Of a DNA stretch of 36,585 nucleotides, positions 8,664 through 17,461 are shown piece by piece. The position numbers were made by a program, and so were the translations under genes. Position 1 is the first letter of the stretch. Each line of letters starts with the position of its first letter. The notes beneath the pieces were generated by a model that saw only the letters and a program-made list of their open reading frames with translations, did not search any database and was not told the origin of the DNA. This stretch comes from Natrialba aegyptia DSM 13077 (GTDB lineage Archaea; Halobacteriota; Halobacteria; Halobacteriales; Natrialbaceae), in NCBI RefSeq assembly GCF_000337535.1, contig NZ_AOIP01000065.1:136583-173167 (forward strand), given 5' to 3'.

Positions 8664-10496
8664 TCAGTCGTCGGACTTGGCGACGGCGCGCATGGAATCG
8701 TCCGCAGCCACCTCGTAAAGCGCGTTCGTGACGGTTCCGTGCTCGGAGGCGTGGGGACGACCGGGTGCGTCGTCGTAGCCGTAGTCGAAGATGCGATTCC
8801 GGTTGAGGGTGAGTTTCGTGAACTCCGGCTGCAGCAGGTCGAACAGCTCGAATCGGTCCTCGAGTTCGGGAAACTGCGCCTGGTAGTCGAGGATGGCCGT
8901 TCTCGCGTGCGTCCAGAACGCTTCCTCGGGGTAGTCCTCGTGGGTTTCGAGGATGTCGGCGACGTACCGGAGGACGCAGACGAACAGGCCGGAGAAGATG
9001 AACTGGCAGAGTCCCTCCGGCGGTTCCTTCCGGAGGACCTCGTGCATCTCGTCCGGGAGCGCCTCCAGTTCCGGCAGCGGCTGGTCGCTCACGTTCACGT
9101 CGTCGACGAAGTCCTTGACCGCCAGCCGGGTCGGAACGCCGTCCTTGACGACGAGGATAGTGTTCTGACCGTGCGGGGAGAACACCGTCCCGTAGCGATA
9201 GAGGAAATGCAACAGCGGCGGGAGGACGGTGTCGAAGAACGTCCCGAGCCACTCGTCCGTCGTGAGCCCGGACTGCTCGACGAGACGGGCGATGTAGGGT
9301 TCGCCGTCGCCGTCGACGTGCATCAGCGCCGAGAGCGTGATTGCACGCTCATCGTCCTCGAGGAAGGTGTAGATAGACTCGCGCCAGACGGCACCCAGCA
9401 GTTCGTGGTACTGGTACGGCGAGTTCTCGATGTCGGTAAAGTCGCCGTGGTCGTAGTTGATGCCGGCGATCTCGCCCGGCAGGATGAGTCCCTGTTCCTG
9501 AAGGAACGCGTCGTCCTCGTAGATCCCCTTGATGTACTCGGTGACCGTCGGCGCGAGTTCGGTTCGCTCGCCGGGGAGGCCGCGCCAGACGAGCGTGTTG
9601 AGGATGCGCATCGGGACCTTGACGTGGTGTTTCTCGGCGTCGTCGATGTTGACGAAGGTCCGGACGGACTGTTGGGGGAGGTACGCGTCGGGCCCCTCGC
9701 CGAGCGGCACGATATCGTCGGCGGCGATGTCGTCGGGGAACAGCGGCACGATGCTGTTGTCCCACTGCCAGTCGTGAACCGGCAGGAAGTAGTAGGCGTC
9801 CGGATCGAGCCCCTGCGCGGCGAGTCGATCGCGGAACTCGTCGTAGTGAGCGCCGAGTTCAGCGCGGATGAGCGAGTCGTGATCGATCGCGTCGGTGGCG
9901 ACGAAGGTCGCTTTCTCCCGGCGGACGGCGACCCACGAGAGCGTGACCGGGGTCTGGCGCTCGGGCGCGTACTGGCGGTAGTCATCGTACCCCCAGCCGA
10001 GGCGGCCCTTGTTGTAGGTGATCCAGGGGTGGCCGTCCATCTCCCCTTCGAGGTGAGCGTAGTCGAGTTCGAGGGGATCGAACTCGTCTCGCTCCCGGCG
10101 TCGCGCCTCGACGTGGGCGTCGGCGAGCAGCGTCCGCTTGTACTCGCGAACGAGGTTCCCCTCCGTCAGCCCGTCCAGCGACGTCGTCTCACCGAGGTCG
10201 CGAAGCAATCGAAGCGGGTCCGAAAGAGGTGTCCACTCGTCGTCCGCACGTCGTTCGACGGTCTCGCCGTCGACGTGAAGGCTATCCATCAGGCGTTCGG
10301 TTCCCTCGAAGCGATACGCCGCGTCGCCGAGGTCGAAGCGGTAGGTATTGCGGTCGTCGCCGCTCGCCACCACCCGCGGCGCGATGATCTCCTCGTACGC
10401 GAACTCCGCGAGCATCTTCGTCAGCAGCCGCCGTTCGGCGGTTTCCCAGACATCCTGCTCGAGTGCGTGCTGTAGCGTCGGATCGTTCGGATTCAT
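8664..10496 (-). CDS. iucC: IucA/IucC-family siderophore synthetase, IucC type
   Basis: This is a 610-residue NRPS-independent siderophore synthetase. The family joins citrate (or a citrate monoamide) to hydroxamate amines using ATP. Recognisable segments are HPWITYNKGRLGWGYDDYRQYAPE in two adjoining parts (about residues 155-178), LPVHDWQWDN (about 241-250), the centre LPQQSVRTFVN, and the catalytic-core segment HGQNTILVVKDG near residue 445. A FhuF-like C-terminal region follows. It is the last gene of the six-gene minus-strand operon, 20 bases after iucD. With IucA it should finish a schizokinen-like dihydroxamate by adding the second hydroxamate amine, by analogy with the aerobactin and schizokinen pathways. 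Confidence 0.93.
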   Translation of the reverse strand: MNPNDPTLQHALEQDVWETAERRLLTKMLAEFAYEEIIAPRVVASGDDRNTYRFDLGDAAYRFEGTERLMDSLHVDGETVERRADDEWTPLSDPLRLLRDLGETTSLDGLTEGNLVREYKRTLLADAHVEARRRERDEFDPLELDYAHLEGEMDGHPWITYNKGRLGWGYDDYRQYAPERQTPVTLSWVAVRREKATFVATDAIDHDSLIRAELGAHYDEFRDRLAAQGLDPDAYYFLPVHDWQWDNSIVPLFPDDIAADDIVPLGEGPDAYLPQQSVRTFVNIDDAEKHHVKVPMRILNTLVWRGLPGERTELAPTVTEYIKGIYEDDAFLQEQGLILPGEIAGINYDHGDFTDIENSPYQYHELLGAVWRESIYTFLEDDERAITLSALMHVDGDGEPYIARLVEQSGLTTDEWLGTFFDTVLPPLLHFLYRYGTVFSPHGQNTILVVKDGVPTRLAVKDFVDDVNVSDQPLPELEALPDEMHEVLRKEPPEGLCQFIFSGLFVCVLRYVADILETHEDYPEEAFWTHARTAILDYQAQFPELEDRFELFDLLQPEFTKLTLNRNRIFDYGYDDAPGRPHASEHGTVTNALYEVAADDSMRAVAKSDD

Positions 10497-10516
10497 GATT
10501 GGGTCAATATCTCGTG

Positions 10517-11929
10517 TTAGTCGTTCTGCGTCGGCGGAGACGGACGACTCGGGTCCGCTCCTGAACTCGATTCGCTCCCGTTTCCGTGCCGGCGGGAGGC
10601 ATTCGGTGCGCGTTCGACGAACTGCTCGACGGCGAAATCCTGGTAGACGGTGTCCCTATCCTCGGGGTAGGCCTCGCGACCGACCAGCCGATTGACGAAC
10701 CGCGTGTTTCGATAGCAGCCGAGGCCGAGGTCCGGCACGCCGACCCCGTGCGTGTGCATCTCGGCGTTCTGGAGGAAAACATCCCCCGGCACGTCGATTT
10801 CGAGACGGTGATCCGCCGTCACCTCGAATCGGCCCTGCTCATCCCAGCCGATGGCGTCCGTGAGCGGATCGAGGAAATCCGGAATCGGCCGTTCGTAGCC
10901 CGTACCGAGGACGACCACCTCGCTCTCGTGAACGAACGACTCTTCGGCCTGCCACTGACGGCAGTCGAGCGCGTACTCGGATCCGCCTCCGACGGGCTCG
11001 ATATCCCGAACCTCGGTCATCGCGAAGAGACCGATGTCGGGGTCCCGATCGCCGATCGACCGCCGGTAAAGCAGGTCGTATATCTCGGCGCTCGTCCCCG
11101 GATCGATCCCCTTGTATAGCAGTTCCTGCTCCGGGATGAACTCGTCTTTGATATCCTGGGGAAGTTCGTAGACGTAGCGGTCGTACTCGGGTGTGAAGTG
11201 TTGCAATCCGAGCTTCGAGTACTCCATCGGGAAAAAGCCATCCGACCGGGTCAGCCAGTCGAGCCGATAGTCGTTGTCGGGATCCGCCTGGCGCTCCAGC
11301 AGATCCTGGAACACCTCGGCGGCGCTCTGCCCGGAGCCGACGACGGTGACCGAGTCGGCCTCCAAGACCCGCTCTCGGTTGCCGCGATAGGTCGCCGTGT
11401 GGAACACGTCGCGCTCGGGATGGCCCTGCAAGTGGTCCGGAATCTGCGGTCGCGACCCGACGCCGAGCGCGAGGTTCTCCCCCCGGTACTCGAAGCGCTC
11501 GCCCGTCTCCGGATGCGTCGCCGTAACGACGTAGTGCCCGTGATCGTCGTCCCACCGGACCGCCGTCACCTCGCGTCCGAACCGACAGCTCTCGAGTTCA
11601 GCGACGACCCAGCGCAGGTACTCGTTGTACTCCCGACGGGGCACCTGGAACGTCTCGTAGAAGTAGAACTCGTAGAGTCGGCCCGTCTCTCGCAGGTAGT
11701 TGAGGTAACTGTAGGGGCTCGTCGGGTCCGCGAGCGTGACGAGGTCCGCGAGGAACGGCACCTCGAGGGTCGCCCCCTCGAGCAACATCCCTTCGTGCCA
11801 GTTGAACTCGGCCTCGCGCTCGAGAAAGACGGCGTCGACGTCCTCCTCGATGCCGTCGAGCATGGCCGCGAGGCCGAGGTTGAACGGGCCGATACCGACG
11901 CCGACGACATCGTGGACGGCCTCGCTCAT
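10517..11929 (-). CDS. iucD: IucD-type amine N-monooxygenase (L-lysine/L-ornithine N6/N5-monooxygenase family)
   Basis: This 470-residue flavoenzyme N-hydroxylates a primary amine with O2 and NADPH to start hydroxamate formation. The FAD-binding glycine motif GVGIGPFNLGLAAM sits at residues 10-23, followed by the family landmark FNWHEGMLLEGATLEVPFL (about 42-60). The NADPH fold carries VTVVGSGQSAAEVF. The C-terminal region VVLGTGYERP contains the ATGY-like motif of this family. The start overlaps the iucB stop (ATGA at 11926-11929). Because dat and bdb are in the same operon, the likely substrate is 1,3-diaminopropane and not lysine, giving a schizokinen precursor; this is inferred from gene content. 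Confidence 0.93.
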   Translation of the reverse strand: MSEAVHDVVGVGIGPFNLGLAAMLDGIEEDVDAVFLEREAEFNWHEGMLLEGATLEVPFLADLVTLADPTSPYSYLNYLRETGRLYEFYFYETFQVPRREYNEYLRWVVAELESCRFGREVTAVRWDDDHGHYVVTATHPETGERFEYRGENLALGVGSRPQIPDHLQGHPERDVFHTATYRGNRERVLEADSVTVVGSGQSAAEVFQDLLERQADPDNDYRLDWLTRSDGFFPMEYSKLGLQHFTPEYDRYVYELPQDIKDEFIPEQELLYKGIDPGTSAEIYDLLYRRSIGDRDPDIGLFAMTEVRDIEPVGGGSEYALDCRQWQAEESFVHESEVVVLGTGYERPIPDFLDPLTDAIGWDEQGRFEVTADHRLEIDVPGDVFLQNAEMHTHGVGVPDLGLGCYRNTRFVNRLVGREAYPEDRDTVYQDFAVEQFVERAPNASRRHGNGSESSSGADPSRPSPPTQND

Positions 11930-12579
11930 CGGTGCTCACCTCCCGGAGTGGCGTGGTCAGCCGTCTCCTCCGCATCGCGAGAGTCGGCGAGCACCAACGA
12001 CTCGAACCGCTCGCGGTCACAGACGAGCAACACGGCATCCTTCTCGGCTTCGTCGAAGTAGAACTCCGATCGCGGCTCGAAGCCACACCGTTCGAAGACG
12101 CGGATGACCCGCTCGTTGCGGGCGTCGGGTTCCGCGACGACGCGGTCGGTCTCCGCGTGGCGAAACTGCATGGCAACGACCGCTCGCAGCAACGGTGCCG
12201 CGTAGCCGTGCCCGAGGTATTCCTCGGGGCCGATGAGGAGGTGAACGCCCTGATCCTCCGGATCGGCGTCGTAGTGGTGAGCAACGTCGTCCTCGGCCGC
12301 CCAGTAACACTCCCAGTAGCTCATCGGAACGTGGTCGAGACAGCCGACGTAGGGCGTGAGGTGCTCGTCCGCCAGTTTCGAGGCGAGACGATCGCGAAAC
12401 GTCGGGAGCGGTAGGTCGAGCTGCCAGTACGGTTTCACGTGCTCGCTCCCGAGCCAGGCGTGAAGCCGGCCCAGATCGCGCTCCAGCGACGCCTGCCGGA
12501 GCGAGATCGTCCGGTCGATGCGCTCGTCGTACGTCTGGTGGTCGTAGTCGGTCGCGATGGTGGCGTCCGGTCCTGTCAT
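11926..12579 (-). CDS. iucB: IucB-type GNAT acetyltransferase (hydroxylamine acetylation)
   Basis: This 217-residue GNAT protein should transfer an acyl group, probably acetyl from acetyl-CoA, to the N-hydroxylated diamine made by IucD. The IucB-specific segment MSYWECYWAAEDDVAHHYD (about residues 86-104) is clear. The acetyl-CoA loop is GPEEYLGHGYAAPLLRA (about 117-133), and the family-typical NERVIRVFERCGF follows near residue 155. The first ~35 residues and last ~25 residues are polar extensions. The gene is coupled on both sides: its start overlaps the iucA stop and its stop overlaps the iucD start, each by ATGA. Confidence 0.92.
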   Translation of the reverse strand: MTGPDATIATDYDHQTYDERIDRTISLRQASLERDLGRLHAWLGSEHVKPYWQLDLPLPTFRDRLASKLADEHLTPYVGCLDHVPMSYWECYWAAEDDVAHHYDADPEDQGVHLLIGPEEYLGHGYAAPLLRAVVAMQFRHAETDRVVAEPDARNERVIRVFERCGFEPRSEFYFDEAEKDAVLLVCDRERFESLVLADSRDAEETADHATPGGEHR

Positions 12580-14468
12580 GGGTCGAGTTCACCGTCGGAT
12601 TCGAGGGCGAGCGCGGGATCGGGATCGTGTTCGTGTTCCCGTCCGGCGTCGCGATCCAGTTCGGTGACGATCGGATTCCGCACGTCCGTGTAGACGGACT
12701 GGTTCTCGAGGTCGTTTTCCAGTTCGTCGAGCCCCCTGAAGCGGGTAAGCAGGTTCGCCTTGCAGGGGACGGTCGGCGATTCCAGGAGCGGGTCGAGGAA
12801 GGCTGACGACGGCCGATCGTAGCGCTCGCGGGCGAACTCGAGTTCGTCGCGAAGGAGCGCCAGGAGCCGACGCTCCGCGACGAGATCGGCGCTGCCGAAG
12901 GCGTTGATCACGTCGAAGGCGTTGTTGCAGATCACGTAGTATCGGAGCCGTTCGTCGGCGATGGCGTCCGGGCAGACGGTTCCCGCCCGCTCGCCGACGC
13001 CGGGAAGATACCGCTCGACGTCGTCGACGAGCGCCTCGGGGAAGTAAAAGCCCTGGTTGTCCCGGTAGCGGAACCCGTCGGGATACCCGTCCTCATCGAG
13101 TAGCAAAACGGAGTTTTGCTGGTGCGCCTCGACGCCGACGCCCTGAACGAGGTAGAGCCAGAGGACGGGGCGAACGGAGAGCCGAAGGTAGCGGCGGAAC
13201 CAGTCAGTGCTCACGTCGGCGGTCGAGCGACCCTCGCGGTCGGCGATGGACTCGATAAGCCGGCCGAGCCGCGAGTGGCCGGTGATCGCGTCCTGGCAGA
13301 GCGAAACCAGCGGCGTGGCGTTCGCCCCGGCATCGCCGCGGAACGGGTTCGCTCGGAGGACCGTCTCTAACCCCGACTCGCGCCCCTCGCCGGCGTCCAG
13401 CGCGAGGTAGGCCGGATCGCGAACGATGTCGAACTCCGGGAACGCGGCCGCGAGTTCGTCGCCGAACTCGGTCGCGAGGAGGTCGGCGACGGCGACGCCG
13501 CGCTCGAGTTCCGGTCGCTTGTTGGTCCGCACGGAGTTGGTGATCGTCACGTTCAGCGACGACTTGACCATGAACGGGGCGGCCTCGCTGTACAGCGTCC
13601 GGACCGAGGTCGTCGGGATGAACTCGCGGCCGACGGGACCGAGGTATTCGAGGCCGTCGCCGAGCAGGGAGCGGACGTGTGACTGATCGCGGAGGTAGTC
13701 CGCCTGCCACGGATGGACCGGCAGGAGGACGTCGTCGCTCTCGACGTGCTCGGCGACGAAGGACGCAGAGACGGCGGGATCCTCGCGGAGGGCGTCTTTC
13801 ACCCACGTCGCGGCGCTGCGGTCGAGCGCCGAGTCGGCGGAGACGAGCGTCGGGTTCGCCCGGAAGTAGTGCAGCGGGAACGATCCGCGCAGTTCCGGCG
13901 CGTACCGCTCGCGGTTGCGTGCGGCGATGCCCTGCCTGCTCTTCGGCGTCGGGTGTCGGTGGTGGCCGAAGACGAGCGCCTGCTCGGCGTCGCGAAACGA
14001 CAGCGTTTCGGCGTACAGGCGGTCCTCGTCGCCCGCACGCGCCGCGACGAACTCTTCGGTGGCTCGCTTGCTCCGGAGCACGCGCTCTAATAGTTCGTCG
14101 GGAACGGCCTCGCCATCCTGCGCGAGGCTGAGATCCTTGATCACGAGCGCGGCGAGGGTCGCCGCATCGAGCGGGCGGCCGCCATCGTCGCCGAGCCGGT
14201 ACCGGACCGGCGTCTCGAAGCGGTGTCGCTCCGTCGGAGAGCGGTGTGCGAGCGGAGCCAGGAGGTCGATCTCCTGTGCCGGCAACGTCGCGCGAAGCAG
14301 CCCGTCTGGACCGGGATCAACGCCGGCGACGGCGTCGTCGCGAATCTCGTAGTCGCCCGTCTCGCGCAGGTAGCAGTTGAGAAACGCGTGAACGGTGGCG
14401 TCGTCGGCTCGCATCGCCGGATCGACGCTGCGATCGCGGTCGGCGTTGCGCTCGGTGCCGGTGCTCAT
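12576..14468 (-). CDS. iucA: IucA/IucC-family siderophore synthetase, IucA type
   Basis: This 630-residue protein is the second NRPS-independent synthetase of the operon and only distantly similar to the downstream one. Family landmarks are GHHRHPTPKSRQG (about 169-181), LPVHPWQADYLRDQ (about 249-262), TSVRTLYSEAAPFMVKSSLN (about 288-307), and EAHQQNSVLLLDEDG near residue 447. These correspond to the citrate- and ATP-binding core. It probably catalyses the first condensation of citrate with N-acetyl-N-hydroxy-diaminopropane, with IucC doing the second. The start overlaps the bdb stop (14465-14468), so translation is coupled. A ~40-residue N-terminal segment precedes the conserved domain. Confidence 0.93.
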   Translation of the reverse strand: MSTGTERNADRDRSVDPAMRADDATVHAFLNCYLRETGDYEIRDDAVAGVDPGPDGLLRATLPAQEIDLLAPLAHRSPTERHRFETPVRYRLGDDGGRPLDAATLAALVIKDLSLAQDGEAVPDELLERVLRSKRATEEFVAARAGDEDRLYAETLSFRDAEQALVFGHHRHPTPKSRQGIAARNRERYAPELRGSFPLHYFRANPTLVSADSALDRSAATWVKDALREDPAVSASFVAEHVESDDVLLPVHPWQADYLRDQSHVRSLLGDGLEYLGPVGREFIPTTSVRTLYSEAAPFMVKSSLNVTITNSVRTNKRPELERGVAVADLLATEFGDELAAAFPEFDIVRDPAYLALDAGEGRESGLETVLRANPFRGDAGANATPLVSLCQDAITGHSRLGRLIESIADREGRSTADVSTDWFRRYLRLSVRPVLWLYLVQGVGVEAHQQNSVLLLDEDGYPDGFRYRDNQGFYFPEALVDDVERYLPGVGERAGTVCPDAIADERLRYYVICNNAFDVINAFGSADLVAERRLLALLRDELEFARERYDRPSSAFLDPLLESPTVPCKANLLTRFRGLDELENDLENQSVYTDVRNPIVTELDRDAGREHEHDPDPALALESDGELDP

Positions 14469-15958
14469 ACCGTCACCTCCCGGGTGTCGGCGACCCTGTC
14501 GCCACAGTCCCGGACCGCCTCGAGCATCGCCGCTACGTCCTCGAGCGTCGCCGTCGGGTTCAAGAGCGTCACCTTCAGGCTGGTCACGCCGTCGACGGTG
14601 GTTCGGGCGACGAGCGCCCGCCCGTCGTTCAAGAGTTCACGTCGGACGGCCGCGTTCAGGTTGCTCACGGTCTCGTCGTTCATCCCCTGACGGGGTCGAT
14701 AGCGAAAGACCACGGCGTTCAGCGTCGGCTCTCCCAGCAGCTCGAAGTCGTCGGCCTCGCGAACGAGTGCAGCCGCGTCGTCGGCCAGTTCGAGCGTGTG
14801 CTCGACGAGTTCGGCCAGACCAGTTCGGCCGAGCGTCCGGAACGCGACGTAGGGCTTGAGCGCGTCGAACCGGCGCGTCGTCTGAACCGACTTCGAGACG
14901 AGGTTCGGAATCCCGCCCTCGTCGTGGGCTTCCGGGTTGAGGTAGGCCGCGTTGCGGGCCATCAACCGGAAGTCCGCGCCGTCGCGGAGCAAGAGTGCCC
15001 CGCAACTGATCGGCTGGTAGAACAGCTTGTGGAAGTCGACGGCGATCGAATCGGCCCGCTCGATCCCGTCGAGCAGCGTGCTGAACTCGTCGCTCACCGC
15101 GAGCGCGCCGCCGTAGGCCGCGTCGACGTGGAACCAGAGGTCGCGGTCGGCGGCCCGGTCGGCAAGGGCGGGCAGCGGGTCGATGCTGCCGAAGTCGGTG
15201 GTGCCGGCGGTCCCGACGAGCGCGAAGGGGAGTTCGTCTCTCCGATCCAGGTCATCGAGGGCCGCGTCGAGTTCGTCGAGGTCCATGCGGCCGTCGGCGT
15301 CCGTCGGAACGGTGTAGACGGCTCGTTCGCCGAGCCCGAGGTGGTGTGCGGCCTGTTTGCCGGTGAAGTGGGCCGCTTCGGAACAGAGGATGCGAAGCGA
15401 CGGGGCCGCCGCGGGTAGGCCGTCGGTCTGTACGTTTCGGTCGAACTGCTGGTCGCAGTAGCGGTCGCGGGCGAGCAATAGCGCCTGGAAGTTCGACTGC
15501 GTCCCGCCGCTGGTGAAGACGCCGTCGGCGTCCGCGGGCAGGTCGAACAGCTCACAGAGGGCGGTCACGACTCGTTCTTCGAGGACCGTCGCAGCGGGTG
15601 CCTGGTCGAACGAGTCGAGCGACTGGTTCGTCGCGGTGAGCAGCGTCTCGGCGGCCAGGCCCGGAATCATCGGCGGACACTGGAGATGGGCCGCACAGCG
15701 GGGGTTCGACGGATCGACGGAGTGGCGAAGAACGCGCTCGGCAACCTCGTCGATCGTCATCTCGAGGCGTTGGCCCTCCTCGGGAACGACGGGGTCGTCG
15801 AACTGGGCGGCGAGTTCCTCCGGCGACGCTCCCGAGTGAGGCCGCTCGCGGTTCGCGACCGTCTCGATCACCGTCTCGACCGCCCGGTTCATCGCGTCCC
15901 GATAGCTCGTCTCGCCACGCCCGGTTCCAAGGAAGCACTCGTCGGCGCTCATGTTCAT
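14465..15958 (-). CDS. bdb: L-2,4-diaminobutyrate decarboxylase
   Basis: This 497-residue PLP-dependent group II decarboxylase should convert L-2,4-diaminobutyrate to 1,3-diaminopropane. I use the ATG at 15958, which overlaps the dat stop as ATGA; a second ATG two codons later is possible, and the long open extension to 16135 is only the shadow of dat. Visible motifs are the fold marker TSGGTQSNFQALLLARDR, the substrate/PLP segment WFHVDAAYGGALAVSD, and the PLP lysine in AVDFHKLFYQP at about K311. The C-terminal half continues with PEAHDEGGIPNLVSKSVQTTR, common in diaminobutyrate decarboxylases. It follows the aminotransferase that makes its substrate, a pairing known from haloarchaeal and bacterial diaminopropane-based siderophore clusters. 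Confidence 0.92.
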   Translation of the reverse strand: MNMSADECFLGTGRGETSYRDAMNRAVETVIETVANRERPHSGASPEELAAQFDDPVVPEEGQRLEMTIDEVAERVLRHSVDPSNPRCAAHLQCPPMIPGLAAETLLTATNQSLDSFDQAPAATVLEERVVTALCELFDLPADADGVFTSGGTQSNFQALLLARDRYCDQQFDRNVQTDGLPAAAPSLRILCSEAAHFTGKQAAHHLGLGERAVYTVPTDADGRMDLDELDAALDDLDRRDELPFALVGTAGTTDFGSIDPLPALADRAADRDLWFHVDAAYGGALAVSDEFSTLLDGIERADSIAVDFHKLFYQPISCGALLLRDGADFRLMARNAAYLNPEAHDEGGIPNLVSKSVQTTRRFDALKPYVAFRTLGRTGLAELVEHTLELADDAAALVREADDFELLGEPTLNAVVFRYRPRQGMNDETVSNLNAAVRRELLNDGRALVARTTVDGVTSLKVTLLNPTATLEDVAAMLEAVRDCGDRVADTREVTV

Positions 15959-17334
15959 GTGGATGCAGCCCCCGCTCGTTGCGTGGCTGAGCCGTCGACG
16001 GCCGCCGTAACGGCTTCGTCGAAGCGCGCTGCGATATCGTCCACCTGCGAGGCCGAGACGATCAACGGCGGCAGGAACCGCGCCGTTGCACTCTCCCGGC
16101 CGCCGAGTTCGATCACCAGCCCGCGATCGAAACACGCCGCCTGGACGGCTTCGGCGAGGTCTCCATCCGGCGCGGCCGGACCCGCACCCTGCCAGTCGGC
16201 ACTCTCGTCGACGAACTCGACGCCGAGCATCAGCCCGCGGCCGCGAACGTCGCCGATCGCGTCGAATCGTTCGGCGGTAGACTCGAGGTGATCGCGCAGC
16301 CGTGCTCCGACATCGGCCACGTGGTCGTCGAGATCGTTCTCGAGGATATAGTCGATCGTCGCCTCACCGGCCGCCATCGCGAGCTGATTCCCGCGGAAGG
16401 TACCGGCGTGGGCCCCCGGCTCCCAGGCGTCGAGGGACTCGTCGTAGACGACGACGGCGAGCGGGAGCCCGCCACCGATCGCCTTGGAGAGCGTCACGAC
16501 ATCGGGGACGATATCGGCGTGTTCGAACGCGTATAGTTCGCCCGTGCGACCGAGCCCCGCCTGGATCTCGTCGACGATTAACGGCACGTCGTGCTCCCGG
16601 GTGATTCGGCGAATGTCTTGCAGCCATTCTGCGGGCGCGGGCACGGCACCGCCCTCACCCTGGACCGGCTCGAGTATCATGCCGGCCGGGTCCGTGATCC
16701 CGCTTTCGGAGTCCGTGAGGAGATGCTCGACGTACCGGCTGGCGGTTCGGTGACCCTCCTCGCCGCCGATCCCGAACGGACAGCGGTAGTCAGCGGGATA
16801 CGGCAGGTGGTGGACCTCGCTGACCGTGCCCGAAACCGGCTCCTTAGCGGCCGTATCGCCCATCAGACTGAGCGCCCCGCTCGTCATCCCGTGATAGGCA
16901 CCCTGGAACCCGAGGACGCTTCGGTTCCCCGTCGCCGTCTTCACCAACTTCAGTGCCGCTTCGACGGCATCCGTTCCGGCAGGACTACAGAACTGTACGC
17001 GGGCAGAACGGGCGAACTCCGAGGGGAGACTCTCGAAGAGCGAATCCACGAACCGCTCTTTCGCCGGCGTCGAAATGTCCAGGGTGTGAAGCGGCCGATC
17101 CGCCTCGAGAACGCGCTCCATCGCCTCGCGAACTCGGGGGGGGTTGTGTCCGAGCGCGAGCGTCCCCGCACCCGCGAGGCAATCGTAGAACTCGTTGCCG
17201 TCCATATCCGTTACCGTCACGCCCTGAGCTTCGCGGATGGCGAACGGAAGATGGCGCGGGTACGTTCGCGCACTCGACTCGCGCGCCGTCTGTTGGGATA
17301 GAATCTTCTCGTTTCCGGCGGATAGATAGCTCAC
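15955..17334 (-). CDS. dat: diaminobutyrate--2-oxoglutarate aminotransferase
   Basis: This 459-residue class III PLP aminotransferase should make L-2,4-diaminobutyrate from aspartate semialdehyde and glutamate, the first dedicated step to 1,3-diaminopropane. It has the family signature SARTYPRHLPFAIREAQG near the start and CLAGAGTLALGHNPP (52-66). The phosphate-binding SPAGTDAVEAALKLVKTATG (117-136), the VDEIQAGLGRTG segment (254-265) and the PLP lysine K284 in TLSKAIGGG follow. The start is GTG, giving MSYLSAGNEKIL. An ATG ten bases upstream is in another frame. It is the first gene of the siderophore operon and lies directly behind two palindromes resembling iron-repressor sites. Confidence 0.93.
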   Translation of the reverse strand: MSYLSAGNEKILSQQTARESSARTYPRHLPFAIREAQGVTVTDMDGNEFYDCLAGAGTLALGHNPPRVREAMERVLEADRPLHTLDISTPAKERFVDSLFESLPSEFARSARVQFCSPAGTDAVEAALKLVKTATGNRSVLGFQGAYHGMTSGALSLMGDTAAKEPVSGTVSEVHHLPYPADYRCPFGIGGEEGHRTASRYVEHLLTDSESGITDPAGMILEPVQGEGGAVPAPAEWLQDIRRITREHDVPLIVDEIQAGLGRTGELYAFEHADIVPDVVTLSKAIGGGLPLAVVVYDESLDAWEPGAHAGTFRGNQLAMAAGEATIDYILENDLDDHVADVGARLRDHLESTAERFDAIGDVRGRGLMLGVEFVDESADWQGAGPAAPDGDLAEAVQAACFDRGLVIELGGRESATARFLPPLIVSASQVDDIAARFDEAVTAAVDGSATQRAGAAST

Positions 17335-17408
17335 AACGCATCACCGCCAGAATCGGCGTTCGATTGCGTACAACGACAATATCGGTGCAACCGTTCTCGC
17401 ATACAGTT

Positions 17409-17426
17409 CTTTAGGCCAACCTAAAA
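17409..17426. promoter_or_regulatory. iron-box-like palindrome 1 upstream of dat
   Basis: CTTTAGGCCAACCTAAAA contains perfect arms TTTAGG and CCTAAA around CCAA. The shape resembles DtxR/IdeR/SirR-type iron-dependent repressor sites, whose sequences centre on TTAGG...CCTAA. It lies 75 bases upstream of the dat start in the siderophore promoter region. Confidence 0.68.
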
Positions 17427-17443
17427 CATTGTAAAGGCACCGG

Positions 17444-17461
17444 TTTTAGCCCAGCCTAAAA
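17444..17461. promoter_or_regulatory. iron-box-like palindrome 2 upstream of dat
   Basis: TTTTAGCCCAGCCTAAAA has arms TTTTAG and CTAAAA and shares 15 of 18 bases with palindrome 1, which starts 35 bases away. The repeat of the same site in tandem ahead of a siderophore operon supports repression by a DtxR-family regulator when iron is plentiful. A minus-strand TTTACAAT between the two sites (17425-17432) could be the TATA region. Confidence 0.65.

Noticed and set aside
8739-10475. 578-codon plus-strand frame antisense to iucC
   Set aside because: Long antisense frames are normal opposite GC-rich haloarchaeal genes; the minus-strand translation has the synthetase motifs and this one has none.
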